From Pseudomonadota bacterium (GTDB taxonomy: Bacteria > Pseudomonadota > Gammaproteobacteria > Steroidobacterales > Steroidobacteraceae): a stretch of DNA of 32,235 nt. The stretch spans positions 1 to 32,235 of the forward strand of contig QGVD01000045.1 in assembly GCA_003242685.1 (NCBI GenBank), written 5' to 3'. The notes beneath the pieces were generated by a model. The model worked only from the letters and a program-made list of their open reading frames with translations, was not told the DNA's origin and searched no databases. The translations under genes were made by a program, and so were the position numbers. Below are positions 23,923-31,696 of the stretch, in pieces (position 1 is the stretch's first letter; every line of letters starts with the position of its first letter).

Positions 23923-25743
23923 ATGGGTGCGATCTTTGGCACGGTCGGCGGTGCGTCTCACGAGACGATGGGCCGCATGTACGAGCGGCTGCGGCACCGG
24001 GGAGAGCAATACGAGCTTGCCGATCCAGCCCGGGGCGTGATGCTCGCCGCCGCAGGGCGGGCGCGAAGCCGGTACGTGGCCTCGGACTCGCGATACTCGC
24101 TCGTCGTGGACGGGTGGGTTCGTGAAAAGAACGATGCCGAGCGCAGCGGGAACGATTCGCCGGCCGAGACGCTCCTCGAATGCTACCGCAGGTTCGGCGC
24201 ATCCCTGATCGAGCACGTCGAAGGTGACTTCGCGTTCGCGCTCTGGGACCGGCTCACGCAGACGCTGTTCCTCGGCCGCGATCTCCTTGGCGTGAAACCG
24301 CTCTTCTGGACGGCCTACGAAGACGGCGGGATCGCATTCGCCTCGGAATACAAGGCGCTGATGGCGCTGCCGGGCTTCGACGCCACCGTCGATCGCGACG
24401 TTCTGCAGCGCGTCCAGGGCGCCAAGTACCTGCCGATGGACGGCACGGTGCTCTTCCGCTCGGTGCGCTCGGTCGGACCGGGAAAGGTGCTCGCGATCGA
24501 TCCGCGCGGGGAGCCGCGGCAGGTCGCGCACGCGGCCGCTCCGCCGCTCGCGGTGAGCCGTGAGCCTCTCGAGTCGCTCCTTGCGCGCATCGCGAGCGTT
24601 TTCGAAAGCTCCGTTGCGCGGCGCCTCGAAGCCGCAGGTCGTGTGGGCGTCGCGCTGAGCGGCGGCATCGATTCCATAGGCGTCGCGTTCGCCTGCAGCC
24701 GCCATCTCGGGGACGCGGAGCTCCACACCTATACCGCCGGCTGCGGCATGGAGGATCCGGAAGTGCGCACGGCTTCCCTGGTGTCCTCCCGGATCGGGGC
24801 GAAGCACCACGTCGTCGAGGTGACGCCGCGTCATCTTGCCGATGCGCTGCCGCTCGTCATCTGGCACCTCGAAGCACCGATCGCCCGGACCGAAACCGTG
24901 CAGTTCTACGAGCTCGGTCGCGTCGCGGCCGCCGACGTGGACACGATGTTCACCGGTGCCGCCGCCGATGCACTCTACGCGGGGATGCCGAACTACAAGA
25001 TTCTGAGGCTGTACGAGCTGCTCCCGCCGCTGCGGCGCGCGCTGCACGAGTTCCACAGCGTGACCCAGACGGGTTTCGATCCGCGGGATCGGCTGTCGCG
25101 CCTCATGTGTGCCTTGTACTTCAAGGGAATGCTGCCGCCCGTGCCGCAGATCGTCGGTGCCACGTTCCGCGCGCCCCTTACGGATCTGCCTCCGGTGTCG
25201 GACGAGTTCCTCAACGAGTATCTGCAGCGCGAGATCCAGCAGGACTCCGCGCAGTGGCTGCCGAAGCTCGAGCGGACCCTCGCCGCGTCCGGGATCGAGC
25301 TCGCTTCGCCGTTCTTCGACCCCGAGACGATCCGCGTCGCTTTCAGCGTTCCGGAGCGCTACAAGATCTTCGGCTGGCGCGAGAAGTACGCGCTGCGCCG
25401 CGCGCTCAGGCAGCTGGTCGACACGGATCTCACGTCGTTCCAGAAGTTTCCGATGCGCATGCGGTTCGACGTGGAGTTCGCGGACGCGCTGGACGAGCTG
25501 ATCGGGAAGTATCTGACGCGCGAGCGCGTGAGCGAGCACGGGCTCATCGATCCGCATTCACTCGACGCGCTGCGTGGTTACCGGCGCCGTGAACGCTACG
25601 TGCCCGAAGGCGCGATGCGCGCGTGGACCGCCATCGGAACGGAAATCTGGGCCGAGGAATTCATCGACCGCAGGGGAGAGCGACCGTACGAAGGCGCCGA
25701 ACCGGTCGGTCGCACGGCGGTTCGGTCCGGGTCTCTCGCCTGA
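23923..25743 (+). CDS. Asparagine synthetase-like protein with a degenerate glutaminase domain
   Basis: This is a 606-residue two-domain protein like AsnB. The N-terminal Ntn-type glutamine amidotransferase fold is visible (RLRHRG, EGDFAFALWD, GRDLLGVKPLFW), but the nucleophile Cys at position 2 is Gly (MGAIFG) and the NGE glutamine-binding motif reads D63-G-W65, so glutaminase activity should be absent. The synthetase domain keeps the ATP-binding loop S246-G-G-I-D-S251. The usual GEGADELFGGY region reads TGAAADALYAGM (344-355), losing the acidic residues and recalling the altered loop of beta-lactam and carbapenam synthetases. GGGAGG lies 8 bases before the ATG at 23923, so the missing Cys is not a start error. 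It may be ammonia-dependent, or form an amide bond within a small molecule. It converges with the aldehyde dehydrogenase, 12 bases apart. Confidence 0.85.
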   Translation: MGAIFGTVGGASHETMGRMYERLRHRGEQYELADPARGVMLAAAGRARSRYVASDSRYSLVVDGWVREKNDAERSGNDSPAETLLECYRRFGASLIEHVEGDFAFALWDRLTQTLFLGRDLLGVKPLFWTAYEDGGIAFASEYKALMALPGFDATVDRDVLQRVQGAKYLPMDGTVLFRSVRSVGPGKVLAIDPRGEPRQVAHAAAPPLAVSREPLESLLARIASVFESSVARRLEAAGRVGVALSGGIDSIGVAFACSRHLGDAELHTYTAGCGMEDPEVRTASLVSSRIGAKHHVVEVTPRHLADALPLVIWHLEAPIARTETVQFYELGRVAAADVDTMFTGAAADALYAGMPNYKILRLYELLPPLRRALHEFHSVTQTGFDPRDRLSRLMCALYFKGMLPPVPQIVGATFRAPLTDLPPVSDEFLNEYLQREIQQDSAQWLPKLERTLAASGIELASPFFDPETIRVAFSVPERYKIFGWREKYALRRALRQLVDTDLTSFQKFPMRMRFDVEFADALDELIGKYLTRERVSEHGLIDPHSLDALRGYRRRERYVPEGAMRAWTAIGTEIWAEEFIDRRGERPYEGAEPVGRTAVRSGSLA

Positions 25744-25755
25744 TCGAAGCCGGCG

Positions 25756-27207
25756 CTACGGCACCTGCTTCAGCACGCTCACGACCCTTGGCTCCATGTA
25801 GCCCTTGAGGCCGAGGATCGAGTACTGACGGCCGATGCCCGATTCCTTGGCGCCGCCGAAGGGCACGAAGGCGGAAGTCGCACGGTGCTGATTGACCCAG
25901 GCGGTACCGACCTCGAGGCGCGCCGCGATGGCGGTTGCCCGCGCGATGTCGCGGCTCCAGACGGACCCGGCCAGTCCATACCGGGTGGCGTTCGCCCGCC
26001 GGATCGCGTCCTCGACGTCGCTGAACTTCAGCACCGGGACGATCGGCCCGAACTGCTCCTCCTGCACCAGGCGGCTGTTCTCGTCGATGTCCGCGACGAT
26101 CGTGGGCGGGAAGAAATAGCCGGGCCCCTTCGGCACCTCGCCGCCGGCAAGAATGCGTGCGCCGCTGCGCTTCGTGTCCTCGAGGATCCCGAGGAGCTTC
26201 TCGTACTGCATGCGGTTCTGGATCGGGCCGATCTGAACGCCCGGCTCCATGCCGGGGCCCACCTTGGCATTGCGAGCCTCGTCCGCGAGCGCTTCGCACA
26301 GCGCATCGTAGATGCTCTCGTGGGCGTAGATGCGCTTGACGGCCATGCACACCTGGCCGCAGTTCACGGTGGCCGCGAAGAAGAGCTTCCTGGCGACGGA
26401 TTTCGGGTCGACGTCCTCGAGCACGATCGCGGCGTCGTTCCCGCCGAGCTCGAGGGTGATGCGCTTGAGCGTGCCCGCTGCCGCCGCCATGACCTTCTTT
26501 CCGGTGGCGACGGAGCCCGTGAAGGAGATCTTGTCGATGCCCGGGTGCTCGGTCATCCACTGCCCGAGATCGTTGCCACCGGCAAGGACGTTCACCACGC
26601 CGGCCGGGAAGATCTCGCGTGCGAGCTCGCCCACCTTCAGCGTGCTGAGCGGGGTGTAGGGGGAGGGCTTCAGCACGGCCGTGTTGCCGGTGTAGAGAGC
26701 TGCCGTCAGCGGGCCGGCGGCGAGATTGATGGGTGCGTTCCAGGGCGTAATGATGCCGACCACCCCGAGCGGCACGTAATGCAGCTCGATGTGCCGCTCC
26801 GAGTCGTCGACCAGCGTCTCGACCGGAATCTGGATCTTCGTCATGCCCTCCGACTGAGTCGCGGCGCGGGTGATCTCGTCGCGCGACTGGCCGACGGGCT
26901 TGCCCTGCTCACGGGTCAGGAGCTCCGCGAGCTCGTCCTGGTGCTTGCGAAGCGCATCGCACAGCCGCCGGATGTACGCGGCGCGCTCCTCGAAGGAGAG
27001 CGCGGACCAGGCCGGGAAGGCACGCCGCGCCGCAGCCACGGCTCGATCCAGCTCGGCGCGTCCCGCCTCGGGGCTGCGCGCGAACGGCGCACCCGTTGCC
27101 GGGTCTATTACGTCGAACCAGCGACCGGACGTCACGAGCTCCCCGTCGATGAGCAGAAAGAAATCCGACCTGAGCCCGGTGTCGTCTGATGCGTGCTGTA
27201 CGGCCAT
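25756..27207 (-). CDS. NAD(P)-dependent aldehyde dehydrogenase
   Basis: This 483-residue enzyme oxidises an aldehyde to the acid. The active-site Cys287 (NCGQVCMAVKR), general-base Glu253 (ITLELGGNDAA) and Asn157 (ITPWNAPI) are present, as are the cofactor-binding K180 (AVLKPSPYTP) and the FTGSVATG loop. It resembles the benzaldehyde, vanillin and succinate-semialdehyde branches, but the substrate cannot be read from the motifs. The ATG at 27207 has GGGAG at 5-6 bases; the longer frame to 27366 would run through the intergenic region and into ligI. It is transcribed away from ligI, sharing a regulatory region with a GntR-type operator, so it is likely controlled along with the lig genes and may oxidise the aromatic aldehydes that feed them. 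Confidence 0.93.
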   Translation of the reverse strand: MAVQHASDDTGLRSDFFLLIDGELVTSGRWFDVIDPATGAPFARSPEAGRAELDRAVAAARRAFPAWSALSFEERAAYIRRLCDALRKHQDELAELLTREQGKPVGQSRDEITRAATQSEGMTKIQIPVETLVDDSERHIELHYVPLGVVGIITPWNAPINLAAGPLTAALYTGNTAVLKPSPYTPLSTLKVGELAREIFPAGVVNVLAGGNDLGQWMTEHPGIDKISFTGSVATGKKVMAAAAGTLKRITLELGGNDAAIVLEDVDPKSVARKLFFAATVNCGQVCMAVKRIYAHESIYDALCEALADEARNAKVGPGMEPGVQIGPIQNRMQYEKLLGILEDTKRSGARILAGGEVPKGPGYFFPPTIVADIDENSRLVQEEQFGPIVPVLKFSDVEDAIRRANATRYGLAGSVWSRDIARATAIAARLEVGTAWVNQHRATSAFVPFGGAKESGIGRQYSILGLKGYMEPRVVSVLKQVP

Positions 27208-27252
27208 GAGAACTCCCGAAAATGGTGCGCCTGGAACGAAAGCTCTACCGTT

Positions 27253-27270
27253 CGGATTGTCTACAATCCG
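27253..27270. promoter_or_regulatory. GntR/FadR-type operator palindrome between the aldehyde dehydrogenase and ligI
   Basis: CGGATTGT (27253-27260) and ACAATCCG (27263-27270) form a perfect 8-base inverted repeat around CT. The core TTGTCTACAA fits the yGTM-KACr consensus reported for the FadR branch of GntR repressors. It overlaps the predicted -35 box of ligI and lies about 46-63 bases upstream of the aldehyde dehydrogenase ATG, so one regulator could control both directions. The regulator gene is not in this window. Confidence 0.65.
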
Positions 27271-27285
27271 CCCGCTCGCTACGAT
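27257..27285 (+). promoter_or_regulatory. Sigma-70-like promoter for ligIABC
   Basis: TTGTCT (27257-27262) and TACGAT (27280-27285) each match the consensus at four of six positions and are separated by exactly 17 bases. Transcription would begin near 27292, about 25 bases before the ligI start. The -35 box sits inside the inverted repeat at 27253-27270, which is a natural place for repression. Confidence 0.55.
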
Positions 27286-27316
27286 AACAAATTCAGTACG
27301 GAGGACATTAAAAGAA

Positions 27317-28201
27317 GTGACGCGCGAAATCCCGACCTGCAGGCCACCCGATCCGAATACGCGCAAGCCGAAATACCAGCCGCCCCCGGGCGCGTGCGAC
27401 GCTCATTGCCATATCTTCGGACCCGGCGACAAGTATCCGTATGCGCCCAACCGCTCGTATACGCCTCCTGATGCGCCGCTCGAGCGCTTCAAGGAGCTGC
27501 AGAGCATTCTGGGCCTCGAGCGCGCCGTGCTCGTCAACGCGAGCTGTCACGGCAGCGACAACACCGTGATCGTGGATGCGATCGCGCAGAGCGGCGGCAG
27601 GTACCGCGGCGTCGCCAACTCCGACGACAGCTTCACGGAGAAGGATTTCGAGCGCCTGCACGAGGCGGGTTTCCGCGGGGTGCGGTTCAACTTCGTCAAG
27701 CACCTGGGCGGCATGCCCGACATGGGCGAGTTCCATCGCACCATCGAGAAGATCAAGCCGCTCGGCTGGCACGTCGATCTGCACTTCGACGCCAGCGATA
27801 TCGTGGAGCACGCCAGGCTCCTCGACTCGCTGCCGGTGCCGTTCCTCATCGATCACATGGGCCGCGTGCCCACGAAGAACGGCCTCGAGCAGGAGCCGTT
27901 CAAGCGTCTGCTGGACCTCCTGCGCAACAACGAGCGGTGCTGGGTCAAGATCTCCGGCGCCGAGCGCATCTCGAGCGAGGGGCCGCCCTTCACCGATGCG
28001 GTGCCTTTCGCACAGGCGCTCATCGAGGCCGCGCCCGACCGCATTCTCTGGGGCACGGACTGGCCCCATCCGAACATCACCAGGTACATGCCGAACGACG
28101 GCGACCTGGTCGATCTCATTCCGCTGATGATGCCCGACCCGGCGATGCAGAAGCGGATCCTCGTCGACAACCCTCACCGCCTGTACGGGTTCACGGGCTG
28201 A
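27317..28201 (+). CDS. ligI: 2-pyrone-4,6-dicarboxylate hydrolase
   Basis: This is a 294-residue amidohydrolase-superfamily enzyme that opens the PDC lactone to 4-oxalomesaconate in the protocatechuate 4,5-cleavage pathway. It matches the known LigI pattern: KPKYQPPPGACDAHCHIFGP with H30 and H32, ASCHGSDN, GVRFNFVKHL, IDHMGR with H180, and WGTDWPHPN with D248, the expected catalytic Asp. The H180 and D248 numbers match those of the Sphingobium enzyme as I remember them. The start is the GTG at 27317; GGAGG is about 12 bases upstream, slightly far. A longer frame to 26870 would overlap the aldehyde dehydrogenase and is rejected. It heads ligI-ligA-ligB-ligC, with ligA only 11 bases after its stop. 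Confidence 0.92.
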   Translation: MTREIPTCRPPDPNTRKPKYQPPPGACDAHCHIFGPGDKYPYAPNRSYTPPDAPLERFKELQSILGLERAVLVNASCHGSDNTVIVDAIAQSGGRYRGVANSDDSFTEKDFERLHEAGFRGVRFNFVKHLGGMPDMGEFHRTIEKIKPLGWHVDLHFDASDIVEHARLLDSLPVPFLIDHMGRVPTKNGLEQEPFKRLLDLLRNNERCWVKISGAERISSEGPPFTDAVPFAQALIEAAPDRILWGTDWPHPNITRYMPNDGDLVDLIPLMMPDPAMQKRILVDNPHRLYGFTG

Positions 28202-28212
28202 AGGATTGGAAT

Positions 28213-28626
28213 ATGTCCGAACCTAGGTTCAAGAACGACTACCTCGACCAGTTCGAGGACGTCCCCGGTACCACGCTCTTCAACGCGCACCGGTCGCGCA
28301 AGGGCTTCCACCTCAACATGTTCTGCATGTCGCTGATGAAGGAGGAGAACCGCAAGGCCTTCAAGGCGAACGAGGAGGAGTACCTCAAGCGCTTCCCGCT
28401 CACCGAGGCCCAGCGTCAGGCGGTCCTCAAGCGCGACTGGAACGCGATGATCGCGGAAGGGGGCAACATCTACTTCCTCGCGAAGCTCTTCTCGACCGAC
28501 GGCCTGTCCTATCAGTACGTCGCGGCGCAGATGACCGGCGCCTCGCAGGAGGAATACGCGCGGATGATGCTCGAGGGCGGCCGCAGCCCGAAGGGCAATC
28601 GCAGCAAGTCAAATCCGGAACTGTAG
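28213..28626 (+). CDS. ligA: Protocatechuate 4,5-dioxygenase alpha subunit
   Basis: This is the 137-residue small subunit of the extradiol type II ring-cleaving dioxygenase. It is almost wholly helical with NAHRSRKGFHLNMFCMSLMK, FPLTEAQRQAVLKRDWNAMI, EGGNIYFLAKLFSTDG and QMTGASQEEYARMMLEGGRSP, the typical LigA pattern, and its length is that of the family. It covers the active site of the beta subunit and has no metal ligands. AAGGA precedes the ATG at 28213 by about seven bases. The ligB ATG follows after four bases, so the two subunits are made together. Confidence 0.95.
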   Translation: MSEPRFKNDYLDQFEDVPGTTLFNAHRSRKGFHLNMFCMSLMKEENRKAFKANEEEYLKRFPLTEAQRQAVLKRDWNAMIAEGGNIYFLAKLFSTDGLSYQYVAAQMTGASQEEYARMMLEGGRSPKGNRSKSNPEL

Positions 28627-28630
28627 GAAC

Positions 28631-29497
28631 ATGGCCAGAATAGTTGCAGGTGTCACCACGTCCCACGTGCCCGCCATCGGGGCCGCCATCGATCTGAACA
28701 AGAAGAACGAGCCCTACTGGGTTCCGATCTTCAAGGGCTTCGAGTTCTCCAAGAAGTGGATGGCGGAGAACATGCCCGACGTCGTGATCGTGGTCTACAA
28801 CGATCACGCCTCGGCGTTCTCGGTGGAGCTGATTCCCACCTTCGCGATCGGCTGCGCGGAGGAGTTTCCTCCGGCCGACGAAGGCTGGGGTCCGCGTCCG
28901 GTGCCCGTGGTCAAGGGACACCCCGACCTCGCGTGCCACATCGCCCAGTCCTGCATCCTGGACGAGTTCGACCTCACCATCGCGAACAAGATGGAGGTCG
29001 ATCACGGGCTCACCATTCCGCTCAACCTCCTGTTCGGCGAGCCGAAGGAGTGGCCCGTGCGCGTCATTCCGCTGGCGGTGAACGTCATCCAGTACCCGCC
29101 GCCGACCGGCAAGCGCTGCTTCGATCTCGGCCGTGCGATCCGCAAGGCGGTCGAGTCCTGGCCCGAGGACCTGAAGGTGATGGTGTTCGGCACCGGCGGC
29201 ATGTCGCATCAGCTCCAGGGGCCGCGCGCCGGACTCATCAACAAGGAATGGGACACGCGCTTCCTCGACAACCTCACGAAGGATCCGATCGCGCTCACGA
29301 AGATCCCGCACATCGAGTACGTGCGCGAAACGGGCTCCGAGGGCATCGAGATGGTGATGTGGCTCGTGATGCGCGGTGCGCTCGACGACAACGTGCGCGA
29401 GGTGTACCGCTTCTATCACGTGCCGTGCTCGAACACGGCGCTCGGACACATCATTCTCGAGAACGTGGACAAGTCGCCGCGCAAGGCGGCGGCGTGA
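28631..29497 (+). CDS. ligB: Protocatechuate 4,5-dioxygenase beta subunit
   Basis: This is the 288-residue catalytic subunit. It opens the ring of protocatechuate between C4 and C5 with O2 to give 4-carboxy-2-hydroxymuconate semialdehyde. The Fe(II) ligands of the class III extradiol family are all present: H12 (GVTTSHVPAIG), H59 (VVYNDHAS) and E240 (TGSEGIEMVM), with catalytic H193 (GGMSHQLQG). The Sphingobium enzyme has H12, H61, H195 and E242, a constant shift of two after a small deletion, which supports the assignment. AGGAAC lies directly before the ATG at 28631. It is followed after 26 bases by ligC. Confidence 0.96.
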   Translation: MARIVAGVTTSHVPAIGAAIDLNKKNEPYWVPIFKGFEFSKKWMAENMPDVVIVVYNDHASAFSVELIPTFAIGCAEEFPPADEGWGPRPVPVVKGHPDLACHIAQSCILDEFDLTIANKMEVDHGLTIPLNLLFGEPKEWPVRVIPLAVNVIQYPPPTGKRCFDLGRAIRKAVESWPEDLKVMVFGTGGMSHQLQGPRAGLINKEWDTRFLDNLTKDPIALTKIPHIEYVRETGSEGIEMVMWLVMRGALDDNVREVYRFYHVPCSNTALGHIILENVDKSPRKAAA

Positions 29498-29523
29498 GCA
29501 GCCAGTAACAAGGGAAGCACCGA

Positions 29524-30474
29524 ATGAAGATCTGTCTCGCAGGACCCGGCGCTTTCGGCATCAAGCATCTCGAGGCGCTGTCGAACATCGAGGGCGTGGA
29601 AGTCGTCTCGCTCGTCGGCCACAAGCTCGACAAGACGCAGGAAGTGGCGAAGAAGTGGAACATCCCGCACGCCACGACCGATCTTGCGGAGGGCCTCGCC
29701 CAGCCCGGCGTCGAAGCGGCCATTCTCTGCACGCCGACGCAGCTCCATGCGCAGCAGGCCATCCAGTGCCTGCGCGCCGGCAAGCACGTGATGGTCGAGA
29801 TCCCGATGGCGGACAACCTCAAGGACGCCGAGGAGCTGGTGAAGGTTCAGAAGGAGACGGGCCTGGTCGCGATGGCCGGGCATACGCGTCGCTTCAACCC
29901 GAGCCACCAGTGGATCCACAAGAAGATCAAGGCCGGCGAGCTCAAGATCCAGCAGATGGACGTGCAGACGTACTTCTTCCGCCGCACGAACATGAACGCG
30001 CTCGGCCAGCCGCGCAGCTGGACCGACCATCTGCTTTGGCACCACGCCTGCCACACGGTCGACCTGTTCCAGTACCAGACGGGCGAGATCGCGTCGCAGG
30101 TGTTCGGCGTGCAGGGCCCGTACCATCCCGAGCTCAAGATCGCGATGGACATGGGCATCCTCATGAAGGTGCCGTCGGGCGCGATCTGCACGCTGTCGCT
30201 GTCCTTCAACAACGACGGTCCGCTCGGCACGTTCTTCCGCTACATCTGCGACAACGGCACGTACATCGCCCGCTACGACGAGCTGGTCGACGGCAAGGGC
30301 AATCCGATCGACGTGTCGAAGGTCGACGTGTCGATGAACGGCATCGAGCTGCAGGACCGCGAGTTCATCAACGCGATCCGCGAGAAGCGCGAGCCGAACG
30401 CGAGCGTCGCTCAGGCGCTCGACGCGATGCGCACGCTCCACCGCATCGAGCAGCAGCTCCTCGCGCAGGGCTGA
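29524..30474 (+). CDS. ligC: 4-carboxy-2-hydroxymuconate semialdehyde dehydrogenase
   Basis: This is a 316-residue Gfo/Idh/MocA-family dehydrogenase that oxidises the hemiacetal form of CHMS to 2-pyrone-4,6-dicarboxylate with NAD(P). The N-terminal Rossmann fold begins KICLAGPGAFGIKHLEAL, and VMVEIPMADNLKDAEEL replaces the usual EKP motif with EIP, as seen in LigC. GHTRRFNPSHQWIHKKI and LLWHHACHTVDLFQYQTG lie in the substrate domain. The family usually has about 315 residues. AAGGGAAGC precedes the ATG at 29524. Order ligI-A-B-C means the product is directly the LigI substrate. It is the last gene before a convergent hairpin. Confidence 0.93.
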   Translation: MKICLAGPGAFGIKHLEALSNIEGVEVVSLVGHKLDKTQEVAKKWNIPHATTDLAEGLAQPGVEAAILCTPTQLHAQQAIQCLRAGKHVMVEIPMADNLKDAEELVKVQKETGLVAMAGHTRRFNPSHQWIHKKIKAGELKIQQMDVQTYFFRRTNMNALGQPRSWTDHLLWHHACHTVDLFQYQTGEIASQVFGVQGPYHPELKIAMDMGILMKVPSGAICTLSLSFNNDGPLGTFFRYICDNGTYIARYDELVDGKGNPIDVSKVDVSMNGIELQDREFINAIREKREPNASVAQALDAMRTLHRIEQQLLAQG

Positions 30475-30475
30475 A

Positions 30476-30503
30476 CGCAGCCGCGCCTGCCGGCGCGGCT
30501 GCG
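30476..30503. terminator. Bidirectional terminator-like hairpin between ligC and the aldo/keto reductase
   Basis: CGCAGCCGCGCC (30476-30487) and its exact complement (30492-30503) make a 12-base stem with a 4-base loop, starting one base after the ligC stop and ending 11 bases before the reductase stop on the other strand. No T tract is visible. It would end both convergent transcripts. Confidence 0.65.
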
Positions 30504-30514
30504 GGCCGCCGGCC

Positions 30515-31498
30515 TCAGCGGTCGAGGGCCTGCATCATCGCCGGCGGGTGACGGTCCCCGCGCACGCCCAGCTCGTCGATGCGCGCCGCGATCTCGCGGC
30601 ACTCCTCCGCGGTCAGTTTCACCTCGAGCGCGCCGAGGTTGTCGGCGAGATGGGCGCGCGTCTTCATGCCGGGAATCGGCAGGATGTGCTCTCCCTGCGC
30701 GAGCACCCATGCGATGGCGAGCTGCGCGGGCGTGCAGCCCTTGCGCGCCGCGAACTCGCGAACCAGATCCGCGATGCGCGCGTTGTGCGCGGCGTTCTCG
30801 TCCTGGAAACGCGGCTGCGAGCGGCGGTTGTCGTCCGGCGGCAGGTCCTCGAGCCGGCGGAAGTTGCCGGCGAGGAAGCCTCGTCCGAGCGGGCTGTAGG
30901 CGACGAAACCGACGCCGAGCTCACGGCAGGCGTCGAGCAGTCCGTCCTCGGGATCGCGCGTCCAGACCGAGTACTCGCTCTGCACCGCGGCGACGGGATG
31001 CACCGCGCAGGCGCGCCTCAGCGTCTGCACGCTGCACTCGGAAAGCCCGATGTAGCGGATCTTGCCCGCACGCACGAGCTCCGCGAGCGTCCCCACGGAT
31101 TCCTCGATCGGCACCGTCTTGTCGATGCGGTGCAGGTAGAAGAGGTCGATGTGATCGATGCCGAGCCGCTCGAGGCTCGCATCGCAGGAGCTGCGGATCG
31201 TCTCCGGCCTGTTGTCGACGATCACGGAGCCGCCCGGTCCGCGAGCCAGCCCGCACTTGGTCGCGAGAAAGACGCGGTCGCGCCGGTCCCGGATGATCGA
31301 GCCCACGAAGCGCTCGTTCTCGCCGACCTGGTAGCTCGCCGCCGTATCGAGGTGGTTGATGCCGCGATCGATCGCCTCGATCAGCGTGGCGCGTGCTTCC
31401 TCGTCGTTGCGCGTGCCGTACCAGCCGACGAGGCCCATGCATCCGAAACCCAGCGCCGAGAGGCGCTCGCCCGTCGCTCCGAGAAGTCGTGTCTGCAT
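30515..31498 (-). CDS. Aldo/keto reductase
   Basis: This is a 327-residue NADPH-dependent reductase of the AKR superfamily ((beta/alpha)8 barrel, Aldo_ket_red, YajO/PLR-like branch). The catalytic tetrad is visible: D51 (HLDTAASYQVGENE), Y56, K81 (LATKCG) and H123 (LFYLHRID). A C-terminal cofactor-binding segment reads PGMKTRAHLADNLGAL. It would reduce an aldehyde or ketone in the cytoplasm; the substrate is unknown, though reducing lignin-derived aldehydes or ketones would fit the context. GGAG lies about ten bases before the ATG at 31498. It is antisense between ligC and ligJ, which breaks up the lig operon and makes it divergent from ligJ. Confidence 0.93.
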   Translation of the reverse strand: MQTRLLGATGERLSALGFGCMGLVGWYGTRNDEEARATLIEAIDRGINHLDTAASYQVGENERFVGSIIRDRRDRVFLATKCGLARGPGGSVIVDNRPETIRSSCDASLERLGIDHIDLFYLHRIDKTVPIEESVGTLAELVRAGKIRYIGLSECSVQTLRRACAVHPVAAVQSEYSVWTRDPEDGLLDACRELGVGFVAYSPLGRGFLAGNFRRLEDLPPDDNRRSQPRFQDENAAHNARIADLVREFAARKGCTPAQLAIAWVLAQGEHILPIPGMKTRAHLADNLGALEVKLTAEECREIAARIDELGVRGDRHPPAMMQALDR

Positions 31499-31653
31499 CT
31501 CGCTTTCGCTCCTTGTTCCGTCGCGCGAATGCTAGCGAAGCGAGTCGCGCGTGTCTGCCCGGCGCAGTTCCCGCCGGTGAGCGTCCTTCGGTATCATCCG
31601 GCGCGACAAGCGCTGCAATCGAAGGCGCGCGTCGCGAAGGCACAGGTTTTCCC

Positions 31654-31673
31654 GGCACGGCTGCAGCCGTGCC
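31654..31673. promoter_or_regulatory. Perfect 20-base palindrome upstream of ligJ
   Basis: GGCACGGCTG and CAGCCGTGCC form an uninterrupted palindrome ending 23 bases before the ligJ ATG in the 198-base region shared with the divergent aldo/keto reductase. It could be an operator for both genes or a leader hairpin. TATCAT (31592-31597) is the only -10-like hexamer nearby, and no matching -35 box is clear. Confidence 0.5.
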
Positions 31674-31696
31674 TCCACCGACACGACCGAGCACCC

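Noticed and set aside
26870..27316. N-terminal extension of LigI
   Set aside because: It would overlap the aldehyde dehydrogenase gene; LigI homologs begin near KPKYQPPPGA, and the GTG at 27317 gives the normal length.
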